Source of the DNA: Trebonia sp963795335
GTDB lineage: Bacteria; Actinomycetota; Actinomycetes; Streptosporangiales; Streptosporangiaceae
Assembly (NCBI GenBank): GCA_963795335.1
Contig: CAWCHI010000016.1
Coordinates: 1-64,000, forward strand
Reading direction: 5' to 3'
DNA: 64,000 nucleotides
The translations under genes and the position numbers were made by a program. Shown one piece after another: positions 1 through 7,908 of this stretch. Every line of letters starts with the position of its first letter. Positions within the stretch are counted from its first letter, which is position 1. A model generated the notes under the pieces. The model did not search any database and was not told the origin of the DNA. It was given only the letters and a program-made list of their open reading frames with translations.

Positions 1-1
1 C

Positions 2-67
2 ACCCGCCAGGAAAACGTCATCTCCTGGCTACGCGGAATCGGCGCCCGCACCGCTAACTCCGCATAA
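2..67 (+). CDS. C-terminal end of a gene truncated by the window edge
   Basis: The frame opening at base 2 reads about 21 residues (ending in WLRGIGARTANSA) and stops at TAA 65-67. The composition is protein-like and the reading is open to the window edge, so it may be the tail of a larger plus-strand gene. No family is recognisable from so short a tail. The next roughly 260 bases, up to 326, show no convincing gene. Confidence 0.3.
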   Translation, partial: TRQENVISWLRGIGARTANSA

Positions 68-326
68 ATCTTCCCCCGGCACTGAGCCCAACGACTAGGC
101 AGACGGGGCATTTTCGGGGCACATCGTCGCGAGAAGCGCCCGGAAGTGCAGGGCTGAAAGCGCATCCGCCGGGGTCAGGTACCTCGAAGTTCATTGTGGG
201 GCGTTGAGGCTGCGCTGGGAGGTTGGTGGGAAGGCGATACCGTGCGATGATGGCCAGTAGTTGGGTGTCTCTCACGGTTCTCCGGACGGTGTGGATGATC
301 CCACTCAAGTTCCGGAGACGGTCCCC

Positions 327-494
327 ATGCCCCATCCCACCCTTCCCATGGCAGGCTCTGCAGCCTACGGCATCATCCTGGCGGTGCTTGCCCTCGCTGG
401 CTTGTGGACGGCGTTTGTGATCGTCGCCTGCATCGGCGGCCCGCTGACCGCCGCGGTGTACTTGCGGACGTACCGGCCGAACTGGATCCTTTAA
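327..494 (+). CDS. Small membrane protein, 55 aa
   Basis: The ATG at 327 is preceded by GGAG about ten bases upstream. The product is MPHPTLPMAG followed by one or two hydrophobic stretches (about residues 12-29 and 33-43) and a short basic tail ending TYRPNWIL. That is a typical tiny actinobacterial inner-membrane protein with one long or two short spans. Longer starts at 261 lack a convincing ribosome site. No function can be assigned. It stands alone upstream of the short-chain dehydrogenase. Confidence 0.45.
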   Translation: MPHPTLPMAGSAAYGIILAVLALAGLWTAFVIVACIGGPLTAAVYLRTYRPNWIL

Positions 495-507
495 GTGAGT
501 TCTCACT
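494..507. promoter_or_regulatory. Perfect palindrome, candidate operator upstream of the dehydrogenase
   Basis: AGTGAG-TT-CTCACT is a perfect 14-bp inverted repeat, 70-85 bases before the dehydrogenase start and just after the small membrane protein stop. Size and symmetry fit a TetR-type operator. No adjacent TetR gene is present, so the cognate regulator is unknown. Confidence 0.35.
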
Positions 508-579
508 CAGGCTGCTGGTCAGCCCTGGGTCCCCGGAACGGTCCTTGACACCGCATAGTCAGCGGATGGAAGTGTGATC

Positions 580-1455
580 ATGGCTAAGAAGGCACCTCCT
601 CCAATCGATGGCGGCACCGTCTTGATCACCGGCGCCTCGGCCGGCATAGGCCGTGAGCTCGCCGTGCAGCTCGCGGCGCGGGCCCGGACGCTTATTCTGC
701 TGGCTCGTCGCGCCGGGCGGCTCAACGAGTTGCGCACCAGCTTGCGGGCAAGGCACCCGCAGCTGCAGGTAGTGACCCTGCCAGTGGATCTGTCCGACGA
801 GACTGACGTGGACCGGGCCCTGGCCGAAGCAGGCGCGCAGGCCGGGGCGATAGATGTCCTTGTGAACAACGCTGGCGTCGGCGATCAGGCCCTAATCGAC
901 CAAGCGGAGTGGGCACGAGTCCGGAACATGCTACACACGAACGTGCTGGCGGTCGCGCAACTGACCACGGCCCTGGTACCCGCGATGGTGGAACGCGGGC
1001 AAGGGGGAGTGCTGAACATGGGCTCGGGGGCCGGGCTGACGGTGATGCCCGGGGCTGCGGCCTATTCGGCCAGCAAGCATTTCATGGACGGCTTCAGCGA
1101 GGCACTACGCGCGGACATGACTGGCACCGGGGTAGTGGTCACCCAGGTCTGCCCCGGCCCGGTGGACAGCGAGTTCGATCAGGTCGCCGGGTCGGAGGGT
1201 GGGATGACCGGCAGCCCGCCGCAGTTCGTGCGGATCAGCGCGGCGCAGTGTGCACGCGAGGCACTCGCGGGCTTTGACCGCAGCGTGCCACTGGTCTTCC
1301 CCGGCCGGGCCTACCGGATCGCGATGCGGGCGCTCCCACTGCTCCCCCGTGAGCTGTCGCGCCGCCAGGCAGCCCGATCCGCCACACGGATCCGCAGCAC
1401 AGCCAACGGCGCAGTCAATGCGCCAGGACCGGCCGAAGGGCAAGCAGGGGCATGA
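580..1455 (+). CDS. Short-chain dehydrogenase/reductase (SDR), 291 aa
   Basis: Classical SDR with a Rossmann fold. The cofactor motif TGASAGIG lies at residues 17-24, NNAG at 96-99, and the catalytic Ser149, Tyr162 and Lys166 in YSASK. The LLARRAGRL stretch after beta-2 carries basic residues, suggesting NADP(H) preference (inference). ATG 580 is preferred over GTG 574 because GGATGGAAG sits at a suitable distance. The tail after residue 230 is Arg/Ala rich, as in DltE-like membrane-proximal SDRs. The next gene overlaps its stop by ATGA, so the two are translationally coupled. The substrate is unknown. Confidence 0.85.
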   Translation: MAKKAPPPIDGGTVLITGASAGIGRELAVQLAARARTLILLARRAGRLNELRTSLRARHPQLQVVTLPVDLSDETDVDRALAEAGAQAGAIDVLVNNAGVGDQALIDQAEWARVRNMLHTNVLAVAQLTTALVPAMVERGQGGVLNMGSGAGLTVMPGAAAYSASKHFMDGFSEALRADMTGTGVVVTQVCPGPVDSEFDQVAGSEGGMTGSPPQFVRISAAQCAREALAGFDRSVPLVFPGRAYRIAMRALPLLPRELSRRQAARSATRIRSTANGAVNAPGPAEGQAGA

Positions 1456-1865
1456 GAATCAGCCGTCTGATCCTCAGCGGCGCGGCGATTGGCACCATCG
1501 TCGGCACCGGGTGGGCCGATCTCAACACCACGCACGTGTTCAACCCGGCCTGGCCGCCACACGCCAGATTCCACAACGCCACCGGGTGGGGAACGGTGAC
1601 CGGATCCCAGCTCATTGCCCTATGGGTGCTGTGGCGCCCCGGTCAGCAAGCAGGCGACCGCGACACATCGGTGACCACCGCCGCGCTGCTTTCAACGATC
1701 GCATGGGTGCCGTTCTTCCCAGCTCTGGCCATCTCCGGTGCCGACGTCGAAGACGAGCCAGGCCATCTGCCTCGCGTCGCCAGGGTGCCGATAAACCTGC
1801 TACCCGCCGCACTGATTCCCGCCAGCTGTGCACTGGGTTACCTCCTGCACCGCCACGGACGATAG
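1452..1865 (+). CDS. Multi-span membrane protein, 137 aa
   Basis: The start overlaps the SDR stop (ATGA), so the gene is co-translated with it. Hydrophobic segments fall at about residues 4-22, 50-63, 74-94 and 113-132, giving three or four spans with short polar loops. The region DVEDEPGHLPR is probably exposed. It resembles small conserved actinobacterial membrane proteins of unknown function found beside oxidoreductases. No catalytic motif is visible. Confidence 0.7.
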   Translation: MRISRLILSGAAIGTIVGTGWADLNTTHVFNPAWPPHARFHNATGWGTVTGSQLIALWVLWRPGQQAGDRDTSVTTAALLSTIAWVPFFPALAISGADVEDEPGHLPRVARVPINLLPAALIPASCALGYLLHRHGR

Positions 1866-1964
1866 CGCGCTCTCATTTTGGCAGGCGCGAGACGAGTAGG
1901 CGGCCAGCGCCGGATATACGTGGGATGATCTTGCTTGACGAATGGTGCCCGGTCCCGGCAATGC

Positions 1965-2225
1965 AGGTAGCAGTGGTCCTGGTCTAGCGTGGACAATCGG
2001 CGTGCGATCGACTGGGACGCCGCGCATCCAGTCCACCCGCTGGCAGATCTCGCCGATGCGGCCTGGACGTTCGTGCCGCTCGCCCCGACTGACCAGCTCA
2101 CCGAGGCAGGATTCGACCCTCTGCCGGATCTGCCGGTCCGGCTGCGCGAGACGGGGGAGATGGACGACCACGGCAGGCCACTCAGCTCGCGTACGCCGAA
2201 TACGCGCCGAGAAAGCTCGTCATGA
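1965..2225 (+). pseudogene. Remnant of an aminoglycoside phosphotransferase (APH) family gene
   Basis: The frame from GTG 1989 reads IDWDAAHPVHPLADLADAAW followed by TFVPLAP, the conserved DFG-equivalent and downstream helix of APH-family kinases (IDWD is the Mg-binding motif). The segment just upstream reads GPGLAWT in the neighbouring frame, resembling a frame-broken GDPGPWN catalytic loop. No N-terminal lobe is present and the C-terminal part after RLR is random. This is therefore a decayed fragment rather than a functional enzyme. Confidence 0.55.
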
Positions 2226-2258
2226 TGGTAACAATGCAGGTCAGCGGGCAGTTGAGCT

Positions 2259-2275
2259 GTGACGCTAAGCGTCAC
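2259..2275. terminator. Perfect 17-bp palindrome, hairpin or operator
   Basis: GTGACGCTAAGCGTCAC is a perfect palindrome with an A at the centre (8-bp arms). It lies at the 3' edge of the possible minus-strand gene 2265-2549 and after the phosphotransferase remnant, so it could end transcripts from both sides. No U tract follows it. An operator role is equally possible. Confidence 0.3.
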
Positions 2276-2549
2276 TGGCGGCGGGTCCCTTTGCCGTCCG
2301 GAGCGGCCCTGGTCCGGTGATCGCGCCGTCGGGCTGGCGCACGACGGCGCGGACCGCCGGGATGAGCGCCGGGGCGGTTCCCGTGAAGATCATGACCAGG
2401 CCTGCGATGAGCAGTACCCGACTGGCCTCATCTTCGCCATCTGGCGGCTCGCCGTCATCAGATTCAGGAACCGCGGGCTTCCGCCCCGCCCCAGTAGGTC
2501 GCCACCGGTGCCAGCACGGCACGCGCGCCAGTAGCCGCGTCGACGGCAC
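2265..2549 (-). CDS. Possible small membrane protein, up to 94 aa
   Basis: The frame contains an acidic stretch (SDDGEPPDGEDE, about residues 30-41), a hydrophobic segment VLLIAGLVMIFTGTAPALIP (about 45-64) and a polar tail. This N-out acidic, one-span layout is plausible for a real small protein. The N-terminal 25 residues look random, so the true start may be internal. No homologous family is recognised, and the antisense frame is also open, so confidence is low. Confidence 0.25.
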   Translation of the reverse strand: MPSTRLLARVPCWHRWRPTGAGRKPAVPESDDGEPPDGEDEASRVLLIAGLVMIFTGTAPALIPAVRAVVRQPDGAITGPGPLRTAKGPAASDA

Positions 2550-2594
2550 GAGACTTCGACACGGTAGACGGTCAGCTTGGATCTCACCGCATGG

Positions 2595-2786
2595 CTATTC
2601 CGCAGGCGGGCCCGCTTCCCGGAAGCGCTGGGTCATCCGGAAGCGCAGCGGACGTGCGTGGCCAGGAACGCGTTCCGCGAAACCGCGCCGGACCATCCCA
2701 TCCAGCGATTGCCGGATGTTGGGCTCGTCTTGGCGACCGGTGACCAGCATGATCCGGTGGGCGGTCGCGCCTTGTTCGGTGTACAT
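2595..2786 (-). CDS. Possible 63-aa fragment with a helix-turn-helix look
   Basis: The frame open to TAA/TGA at 2595 has an ATG at 2786. It reads MYTEQGATAHRIMLVTGRQD then EPNIRQSLDGMVRRGFAERV. The last part resembles a winged-helix recognition region, and a preceding FLQRWIARTPE may belong to the same domain without an in-frame start nearby. It directly follows the P-loop kinase on the same strand. It could be a degraded regulator or a short real gene; no function is assigned. Confidence 0.22.
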   Translation of the reverse strand: MYTEQGATAHRIMLVTGRQDEPNIRQSLDGMVRRGFAERVPGHARPLRFRMTQRFREAGPPAE

Positions 2787-2835
2787 CTCAGGCGTGCGCG
2801 CGATCCAGCGCTGCAGGAACCGAGTTCGTCGGACT

Positions 2836-3501
2836 TCAGCGCTGAGCGTTGATGAACGCCACGATGTCGGCCAGGGTGGGACTGTACTCACCTGTAGTGT
2901 CGACTTCCATCGACGGCGCATCGACCGATACTCGATCGAACGCGCGGTGCTGCCGGATGAACTGCTCTGCCTCATCCGGCCCGGGGTCTGTATGCGCTGC
3001 GCGAAGGGGGTTGTGGTCACTCCGTTCCAGGATTCGCCGGAAAGCCACCTCGGCGTCGACTGTGCAGTGCAGCATGCGAAGCTGGGCGAGGCCGTTGAGC
3101 GGGGCCAGGCCGGGGCGCCAGAGACGATCCTGAAAAGCGGCCTCGGCCACCGTTGTGACGCCCGCCCTCAGCAACAGTTCCAGCATACTGAAGAAGGTCG
3201 GCAGCGTCCTCAGTGCCAGATCATCGGTTGGCGCCGCCACAAAGTCAGGGGTGGCGTGCACCATCCCTTCCTTGATCTCATCTCGGCAGACGACTGGACA
3301 CCCGACCGCCCGAGCGACCTGGTGAGCCAGCGTGGTCTTGCCGGAGCCCGGGGGCCCGCTGACAATGACCAGCGTGGGAAGAGATCGCACCCGGTACTTA
3401 TAGCCGAGGTACATGGCTAGGGCACGGCAGTCGGGCACGTTGAGATCACACGCGGAGTGACTCTCGATCCGTGGTGGGACTTGTATGCCCTGCTGCACCA
3501 T
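2836..3501 (-). CDS. P-loop ATPase / small-molecule kinase-like protein
   Basis: Walker A GPPGSGKT lies at residues 49-56 of the long reading. CRDEIKEG follows, the usual acceptor-binding position in zeta-toxin and chloramphenicol-phosphotransferase-like kinases. VAEAAFQDRLW (Walker B-like region) and a C-terminal lid rich in Arg/His come after. The start may be 3501 or the ATG at 3414 (MYLGYKYRVRSLP), which puts the P-loop about 20 residues from the N-terminus as is usual. The family phosphorylates small molecules or nucleotide sugars; the substrate here is unknown. No antitoxin-like partner is adjacent. Confidence 0.7.
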   Translation of the reverse strand: MVQQGIQVPPRIESHSACDLNVPDCRALAMYLGYKYRVRSLPTLVIVSGPPGSGKTTLAHQVARAVGCPVVCRDEIKEGMVHATPDFVAAPTDDLALRTLPTFFSMLELLLRAGVTTVAEAAFQDRLWRPGLAPLNGLAQLRMLHCTVDAEVAFRRILERSDHNPLRAAHTDPGPDEAEQFIRQHRAFDRVSVDAPSMEVDTTGEYSPTLADIVAFINAQR

Positions 3502-3753
3502 GACGACAGCCAGCCGAAGTGGATCCGTGGCCAGGTCGCTGGGCGCCGCCCTGTCGATGTGACCGGCATGACTTCCCGGGTCGAGGTCGCTATCGAGACA
3601 GCGCTACGGCGCCTCGTGATAACTGCTTCCGTAAGACTCCGGAAGTCAGTGAAAAGTGACCATCATCAATCAGGCCGCCGTGGTCTAGGACCCCCAGTCA
3701 CGTGCTTGGACGCTTGAACTCGTCAGCCGGCTCCGAGACCGGGCCCGTGGTTC

Positions 3754-4275
3754 TCACGGGCCAGGGATGCCCACTTGTACCCAGATGCTCCTTAGGTCGC
3801 CGTTGTAGCAGGCTACCTGTCCGTTGGTCCAGATCATGCAAGGAGTGTTCGCCCTTGCCTGGACACCATCGCCGTCGACCCAGGCGAAATTGTTGCTGAG
3901 GAAGCTATGTTGGCCTCCCGTGAATTTGTATGGCGACTGCTTGTACTCCTGGTTGCTGCATGTGAAAGGCGGCCCACTAAGGCAGTCTCTAAGGTACAGG
4001 CCGCCGCCGATGTATACTTCCTTTAGCGTCCCGGAATTGATATCAAATGTAATCAGGGCCTGGGCAGCATGGTCGGCCGTCGCATCGCTCTCGTTCACGA
4101 TCACGCAGATCTGTCCTTGCCAGTTGTTCTGTGAATGGACTTTCACGCACACCTGCCCCTCGTGCAACTGGGGTATCTCGCGGTAGCTTGGTGAGACACT
4201 CGCCTGCGCCGATGACGCCCAAGCGAGGGTCGCGACAATTGAGAACAGCATGGTCACCCACATGAATCGTCGCAT
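3754..4275 (-). CDS. Secreted cysteine-rich protein, 173 aa
   Basis: The chosen ATG at 4275 has GGAGG four bases upstream. It opens a clear Sec signal peptide (MRRF, hydrophobic core WVTMLFSIVATLAWA, cleavage after AQA near residue 25). The mature part has six cysteines in three pairs (VCVKV/QICVI, DCLSG/FTCSN, TPCMI/VACYN), consistent with three disulfides, and many Asn, Gln, Tyr and Trp. Repeating beta-rich segments suggest a lectin-like or inhibitor-like fold (inference). The GC of the gene is visibly below that of its neighbours, a sign of different ancestry. No specific family is recognised. Confidence 0.7.
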   Translation of the reverse strand: MRRFMWVTMLFSIVATLAWASSAQASVSPSYREIPQLHEGQVCVKVHSQNNWQGQICVIVNESDATADHAAQALITFDINSGTLKEVYIGGGLYLRDCLSGPPFTCSNQEYKQSPYKFTGGQHSFLSNNFAWVDGDGVQARANTPCMIWTNGQVACYNGDLRSIWVQVGIPGP

Positions 4276-4833
4276 TCCGCCTCCATGGCGTGCATGAACG
4301 TGCGTTGATCGACTAGCCCCGGCATGCCTGCTTGGTGTGATGTTAATCATGCAACTGTCAAGGCAAATTTGCAAGAATTTCCCAGGCCGACTCCCCGGCT
4401 GATCCGTGACGGGCACTAGCAGGGGAAAGGAGAAGTTGCGCAAAGGAGCGGAGTGAAGAGAATGGGTAGCCCAGAGGCGAGTGCCCCGCCGCCCGGTTTG
4501 CGCGGGTGCGGCCCTGATCTTCGGGTTCGAAGGCGGTCACCGGGCCGCCTTCGAGTGCGATAGCGGTCAGGCCGGTGTCGCTGCCAGCAGTGTGTGCACC
4601 TCGCCGGGCGCCCAGCACGCAGCTTGCCCGGCGCGCAGGCTCCGACGCCGCCCCGGTATCGGTCAGCAGCCCCTCTCGGCCTGGGCACCGTCACGACCGC
4701 AGGGCACCGAGAATGCTGCTCAAATGCGGTAGTTCAGCGGAATTCCACTCCCTGAATTATACCACAGTTTTTGTCCTTTCGCATTTCAGATTGGCGGTTG
4801 AATTAGCAGAGTTAATTCACTAAATTCCTGGTC
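4276..4833. other. Intergenic region, 558 bp, no gene recognised
   Basis: This region separates the divergently read secreted protein and hydrolase. Open frames on both strands here look random. AT-rich stretches near 4330-4380 and 4740-4830 are the likely promoter areas. The inverted repeat GAATTA (4800-4805) / TAATTC (4813-4818) lies 15 bases before the hydrolase GTG and may be an operator. Confidence 0.4.
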
Positions 4834-5754
4834 GTGAGCCCAGCCGAAGAAAAGTTCGTCGCCTCCGGCGAGATACGCTTGTGGACAGAGCGGTCCGGGA
4901 ACCACTCCGACCCTGCTGTCCTGCTGATCATGGGAACCTCAGCCCAGGGAATCGGCTGGCCCGACGAGCTGGTCGACGCGGTCGCCGCCGGGGGGCGGCA
5001 GGTGATCCGGTTCGACCATCGTGACACCGGCCGGTCTACCTGCGTCGATTTCGCAGCGCGGCCCTACGCCCTGGCGGACATGGCAGCCGACGCCATCTCC
5101 GTGCTCGACGGGCACGATATCGGCGCCGCGCACATCGCGGGGGCGTCCCTGGGCGGCGCGATCGCCCAGTGGCTGGCCGTCCACTGTCCCGAGCGCGTCC
5201 TCAGCCTGACCGCGATCATGACAGGCCCGATGGGGCACAACCCCGGGCCTGCCTGGGCCCGCGCCTTGGCCGGGCACGACCCGGACCCCGGTGACCTTCC
5301 GCCGCCAGCGCCCCAGTTCCTGCAGCACCTGGCAGAACGGGTGGCCCTGCCTCACACAACGCGTGAGCAGCAGGTCGCCGCCGCCGTCGAGACCTGGCGC
5401 GTCCTGAACGGCGACGCCCTGCCATTCGACGAGAAGGCCGCCCGCCGGTTCGTCGAGACTTCCTACGATCGGGCCGCTGACTTCGCCGCGGCCGCCCACC
5501 ACGACCAGGCCGGCCTGCAGATGACTCCCGACCGGCTCGTACCGCTGTCAAGGATCACCGCGCCCTCGCTCGTCATCCACGGCACCGCGGACCCGCTGCG
5601 TCCGCTGCCGCACGGCCAGGCCCTGGCTGCGCAGATCCCCCAGGCCCGGCTGGAAGCAGTCCCCGGCATGGGACACGGGTTCTTCTCCCCCGGCCTGCCC
5701 CGCCACATTGGCGAGTCCATCCTTGGCCACACGCAGCCGCCATCAGGCACGTGA
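4834..5754 (+). CDS. Alpha/beta hydrolase, 306 aa
   Basis: Standard alpha/beta hydrolase fold with the nucleophile elbow GASLGG (Ser105), acid Asp253 in HGTADPL, and His281 in GMGHGF. The oxyanion strand is VLLIMGTSAQ, and the FDHRDTGRST loop is typical of the esterase branch that includes aclacinomycin methylesterase RdmC and many haloperoxidase-like enzymes. The cap domain spans about residues 130-225. The GTG start lacks a strong Shine-Dalgarno sequence. The substrate is unknown; it stands as a single gene. Confidence 0.85.
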   Translation: MSPAEEKFVASGEIRLWTERSGNHSDPAVLLIMGTSAQGIGWPDELVDAVAAGGRQVIRFDHRDTGRSTCVDFAARPYALADMAADAISVLDGHDIGAAHIAGASLGGAIAQWLAVHCPERVLSLTAIMTGPMGHNPGPAWARALAGHDPDPGDLPPPAPQFLQHLAERVALPHTTREQQVAAAVETWRVLNGDALPFDEKAARRFVETSYDRAADFAAAAHHDQAGLQMTPDRLVPLSRITAPSLVIHGTADPLRPLPHGQALAAQIPQARLEAVPGMGHGFFSPGLPRHIGESILGHTQPPSGT

Positions 5755-5820
5755 CCCTGCCACCCTGTGACCGCTGCCAGCCGTAAAAGAGGCGCAGGCG
5801 TTGGGCTCCCGATCCTGCAC

Positions 5821-6336
5821 TCAGCAGTCAAACACCGACCAGCAGATGGCGTTCCGCAGCCGCTGGTCGTCAAGTACGAGCGCGCGGATTGCCTCCGGGA
5901 GCTGGTCGCGCTGCCACTGGCACTCAATCAGGCCTGCGGCCTGGCCCGCGCCTTCCGGCGCGGCAGCACGTGCGGCCTTGATCGCATAGGCGGCCGCGCC
6001 GAGCTCGTGCGCGGCGACGTGTGCGACGGCCCCAGCCTGGCCAGCAGCGTACGCAGCGTGCCGTGCTGCCCCGCGCAGATCTCTGGCCGCGCCCATTGCG
6101 TGACCGCCCGCCGCGCGAGCCTCCATCATCTTGACCTCACCACGCACCCAGGCGCGGGTGTACTCGATCGCTTCACGTGGTCGCAGATCCTCGGGCTGAA
6201 CCGACTCGAATAGGTGAAGCACGTGCTCCGCGCACGATGCCGCCCAAAGAGCGAGGAGATGGTGGTCCGAATCCGAGAGGCTCCCACCGCGACGAAGCGT
6301 GATGAAGCGAGGGTCCCGAACCTTCGAGAGGATCAT
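5821..6336 (-). CDS. Imm-5-like putative immunity protein, 171 aa
   Basis: All-helical, Ala-rich protein. The opening DSDHHLLALWAASCAEHVLH and the later RPREAIEYTRAWVRGE and ALVLDDQRLRNAICW segments match the actinobacterial putative immunity protein family (Imm-5-like), named for co-occurrence with polymorphic toxins. No toxin is adjacent, so it is an orphan or has another role. It sits between the hydrolase and an istB fragment, in keeping with accessory DNA. Confidence 0.6.
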   Translation of the reverse strand: MILSKVRDPRFITLRRGGSLSDSDHHLLALWAASCAEHVLHLFESVQPEDLRPREAIEYTRAWVRGEVKMMEARAAGGHAMGAARDLRGAARHAAYAAGQAGAVAHVAAHELGAAAYAIKAARAAAPEGAGQAAGLIECQWQRDQLPEAIRALVLDDQRLRNAICWSVFDC

Positions 6337-6359
6337 GTCAGAGCGCTCCTCCCAACGGC

Positions 6360-6540
6360 TTGACGTGGTTGGCCCAAAACCTGCTCGTGGTCATCGACGA
6401 GGTCGGCTACATCCCCTTCGAGCCCGAGGCCGCCAGCCTGTTCTTCCAGCTCGTCTCTGCCGCTAGGAAAGAGCCAGCCTCATCGTCACCAGCAACAAGG
6501 CCTTCGGTGAAGCTTCGCGGCAACATGTGCGAGGCGGCCG
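6360..6540 (+). pseudogene. istB: Fragment of IS21-type istB helper ATPase, frameshifted
   Basis: LLVVIDEVGYIPFEPEAASL then FFQLVSA is the Walker B and following segment of IstB/DnaC-like IS21 transposition helpers. Near 6465 the frame changes, and the continuation RASLIVTSNKAFGE is readable in the next frame, exactly the conserved IstB sequence. The N-terminal Walker A domain, the C-terminus and istA are absent, so this is a dead insertion-sequence remnant. Confidence 0.75.
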
Positions 6541-6577
6541 CTGAAATTCTACGGGTTCCTCTGCCCGGCGGGATGAC

Positions 6578-7339
6578 CTAGCTGGCGGCGGTGAAGGCCT
6601 GACCGGTGAGGACGGGCGTGACCCGGCATGAATCGATCTCGGTGGCGATGTCGACGTCGTCGGCGAAGCCTCCTTCGACTAGCTCCCTGCCGGAGGCGGA
6701 GTCCGTCACCGCCCTTGCGGGGTCCGCTGTCGCTTCATGGCAGGCGCGGGCGGCTTCGGCTTCGGGAGAGAGCGGGCCGCAGCCCTGGTCGTGCATGGCG
6801 GTGATAACCGCGCCGGCGCCGAGCAGGTCTTCCAGCGCCGGGCGCAGGCTGTCGTCGGCCCAGCGCTCGCCTGCTGCGATGACGGTGACCGGCTGGCCAG
6901 GGGCGCCGAGGGAACGCTGAGCCAGCCAGCCTCCGGCAGCGGGGGCGTTACGCAGGCATGCCGCGATCACGGTCGCCGGGCCGGAGGCCGCCGCTGCGGA
7001 TATCGCGGACCCGTTAGGTGACGGCAGCACCAGCCTCGGGGTGAAGGGAGCGCGGCGCAGCGCCGCCGGCGACAAGGACCACGGCGAGCCGGATGAGGCG
7101 GCCCGGCGGCCGGCGGCCAGCTCGGCCTGGTTCTGCCGGGCGAACTCAGCGGCGGTCTCATCGCGCCAGGGGTAGGGGAAGACCTTCATCCCGGCCTCGA
7201 CGGCGACCGTGACCGCGGTAGTGAATGACAAGACGTCCACGATAACCAGGCACGAGCTCGAAGGGGCCAGTGCGGCAGTGCCGGCAAGGCCCCACTCGAA
7301 GCGCACGCCATAGGGACTTTGGGTGAGCCATTCAGTCAT
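6578..7339 (-). CDS. comB: 2-phosphosulfolactate phosphatase-like protein (ComB family), 253 aa
   Basis: The ComB fold is indicated by the early VIVDVLSFTTAVTVAVEAG block (Mg-binding Asp in DVLSF), RLVLPSPNGSAIS in the middle, and the later CLRNAPAAGGWL and AVITAMHDQG blocks. ComB removes phosphate from 2-phosphosulfolactate in coenzyme M synthesis. In actinobacteria the family occurs without the rest of that pathway, so its real substrate is uncertain. ATG 7339 (MTEWLTQSP) is taken as the start. No operon partner is seen. Confidence 0.8.
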   Translation of the reverse strand: MTEWLTQSPYGVRFEWGLAGTAALAPSSSCLVIVDVLSFTTAVTVAVEAGMKVFPYPWRDETAAEFARQNQAELAAGRRAASSGSPWSLSPAALRRAPFTPRLVLPSPNGSAISAAAASGPATVIAACLRNAPAAGGWLAQRSLGAPGQPVTVIAAGERWADDSLRPALEDLLGAGAVITAMHDQGCGPLSPEAEAARACHEATADPARAVTDSASGRELVEGGFADDVDIATEIDSCRVTPVLTGQAFTAAS

Positions 7340-7545
7340 GACCGGCAATTATCCGGTTCCCGGGCCGGGATGTTTGCAGGCGCCCCTCGTCGATGTGGCC
7401 GGCGAGGCAGAACATGACGCCCCCGGGCTTCATGCCGAACGCGGCGGCGACGAGCTTGGGGCCGTGCCACGCCGGTCACGCGAGTACCTACCTCACGACC
7501 TTCTGGCGCCGGGATCAGCGGCGTGACTCAGGTTGCACCCGTCGG

Positions 7546-7725
7546 TCACGGACTGCCGCCCATCTGATCCATCAGCGACTGTGGTGACAGCCCATGCGCC
7601 ACGCAGAACGGTTCGATGTCCGTGACGTCCGGTTGGTCAGGGAGAGTCGCAAGGGCGTCCGCCGCCGCGTCTCCCAGCCCGGCCCGGCGAAGCAGCCTGG
7701 CGATCTCCTGACGGGAAAGGGCCAT
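7546..7725 (-). CDS. Small hypothetical protein, 59 aa
   Basis: The ATG at 7725 opens MALSRQEIARLLRRAGLGDA followed by ADALATLPDQPDVTDIEPF and a GLSPQSLMDQMGGSP end. The two amphipathic helices and protein-like composition match short conserved actinobacterial proteins of unknown role. The ribosome site is weak. It lies alone between ComB and the prenyltransferase. Confidence 0.55.
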   Translation of the reverse strand: MALSRQEIARLLRRAGLGDAAADALATLPDQPDVTDIEPFCVAHGLSPQSLMDQMGGSP

Positions 7726-7908
7726 GAGGACCACCCACTTACAGATCGGGGCTCCGGCCTTCCTGCGCCCGGAGCGTTGCCTCTCCACGGAAACCATCTG
7801 CCTGGGTGAAAGCTTCCCGGCGGCACTAGGTCAACGCTGGCGCGACTGGTCTGTTGGCGACAACGAGCACCGACTCGGTGCACCGCCAACCAGGGCCTCC
7901 GGTAAGTT

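Noticed and set aside
54..506. A 150-codon minus-strand frame near the window start
   Set aside because: It has no recognisable motif or ribosome site, and it overlaps the better supported small membrane protein on the plus strand.
2317..3420. A 367-codon plus-strand frame
   Set aside because: It is antisense to the P-loop kinase at 2836-3501, whose Walker A motif and conserved blocks decide the strand.
4416..4694. Minus-strand frame with LTAIALEGGPVTAFEPEDQG
   Set aside because: A short protein-like patch only. It has no start signal, no family recognised and random flanks, so it was left as intergenic.
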